Assembly: GCA_040755755.1 (NCBI GenBank)
Contig: JBFLZW010000046.1
Coordinates: forward strand, 4,575 to 10,938
Source: a bacterium
GTDB taxonomy: Bacteria; SZUA-182; DTGQ01
DNA length: 6,364 bases
Reading direction: 5' to 3'
Shown: piece after piece, positions 6,199-6,364 of the stretch
How positions within the stretch are numbered: position 1 is the first letter of the stretch
How the letters are laid out: each line of letters begins with the position of its first letter
The notes under the pieces: model-generated
Told to the model about the DNA's origin: nothing
Databases searched by the model: none
What the model saw: only the letters and a program-made list of their open reading frames with translations
Made by a program: the position numbers and the translations under genes

Positions 6199-6364
6199 TC
6201 ATTAATCTTGTTTGAATCAGTCGTTAATTTTACTCTTGACAGCAATTCAGAGTGAGGAAAAATAGGGGTAAAAACATAGCAATATTGAGGAGATAGAAAA
6301 ACATTCTCAAGAAATTTTTCGGATTATTTTGCTTTGATTGAAGGGATTTTTGTGATAAATCAGG
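6199..6364. other. AT-rich stretch without recognisable gene
   Basis: Bases 6241-6360 are roughly 31% G+C by hand count, well below the repeat region to the left. No frame on either strand carries recognisable coding sequence. A TTGACA at 6236-6241 followed after 16 bases by AAAAAT (6258-6263) is a weak sigma70-like pair on the plus strand that could serve a gene to the right of the window, but no start follows inside it. Confidence 0.5.

Noticed and set aside
5961-6215. Plus-strand 84-residue frame and minus-strand 60-residue frame over the remnants
   Set aside because: They are alternative frames over the SNF2 and transposase remnants; the recognisable family motifs are in other frames.
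6236-6263. TTGACA-16-AAAAAT as a plus-strand promoter
   Set aside because: The -10 element matches only four of six positions in a 31% G+C region, where such matches are expected by chance, and no gene start follows in the window.

Overview
The window is almost filled by one very long plus-strand open reading frame that runs from base 1 to the TAA at 5569-5571. It is open at the left edge: the codons before the first in-frame ATG (base 19) already belong to a DUF1566 domain, so the true start, signal peptide and promoter lie upstream. At least 1856 residues are visible. They read as a secreted modular protein: end of a first DUF1566 (Lcl_C-like) domain, a second complete DUF1566 domain, a probable copper-amine-oxidase-type stalk domain, an Ig-like domain, two FN3-like domains, a complete PHP metallo-phosphoesterase domain of the CehA/McbA type with its C-terminal beta region, a beta-rich domain, two Ig-like domains, MopE-type Asp/Cys repeats, two cohesin-like domains and a C-terminal type I dockerin.

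The right end (5572-6364) holds no intact gene that I can see. It contains a chain of short GC-rich palindromes and direct repeats (about 5625-5835), then two gene remnants on the minus strand: an internal piece of an IS5-family transposase (about 5854-6057) and, just 5' of it on that strand, the last 40 codons of what looks like a SNF2-family helicase (6076-6198). After that comes AT-rich sequence with no recognisable gene. This is a decayed, recombined flank.

The organism is a bacterium using the standard bacterial code, since there are no in-frame TGA or TAG codons in 1856 codons. DUF1566, MopE repeats, cohesin and dockerin modules and Ig/FN3 strings on one chain are typical of environmental lineages such as Desulfobacterota, Planctomycetota and related candidate phyla. 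I cannot place it more precisely from sequence alone.

Three points deserve attention. First, a PHP domain with all its metal ligands sits inside an extracellular cohesin/dockerin scaffold, and its coding region is clearly more AT-rich than the flanks, which suggests an acquired module. Second, the two DUF1566 C-termini are near-identical in DNA, yet every substitution in the aligned segment up to the last codon of the VRAVR motif changes the amino acid, at positions reminiscent of the variable region of diversity-generating retroelement targets. Third, both cohesins and a dockerin lie on the same chain, so self-assembly or cell-surface assembly is possible.
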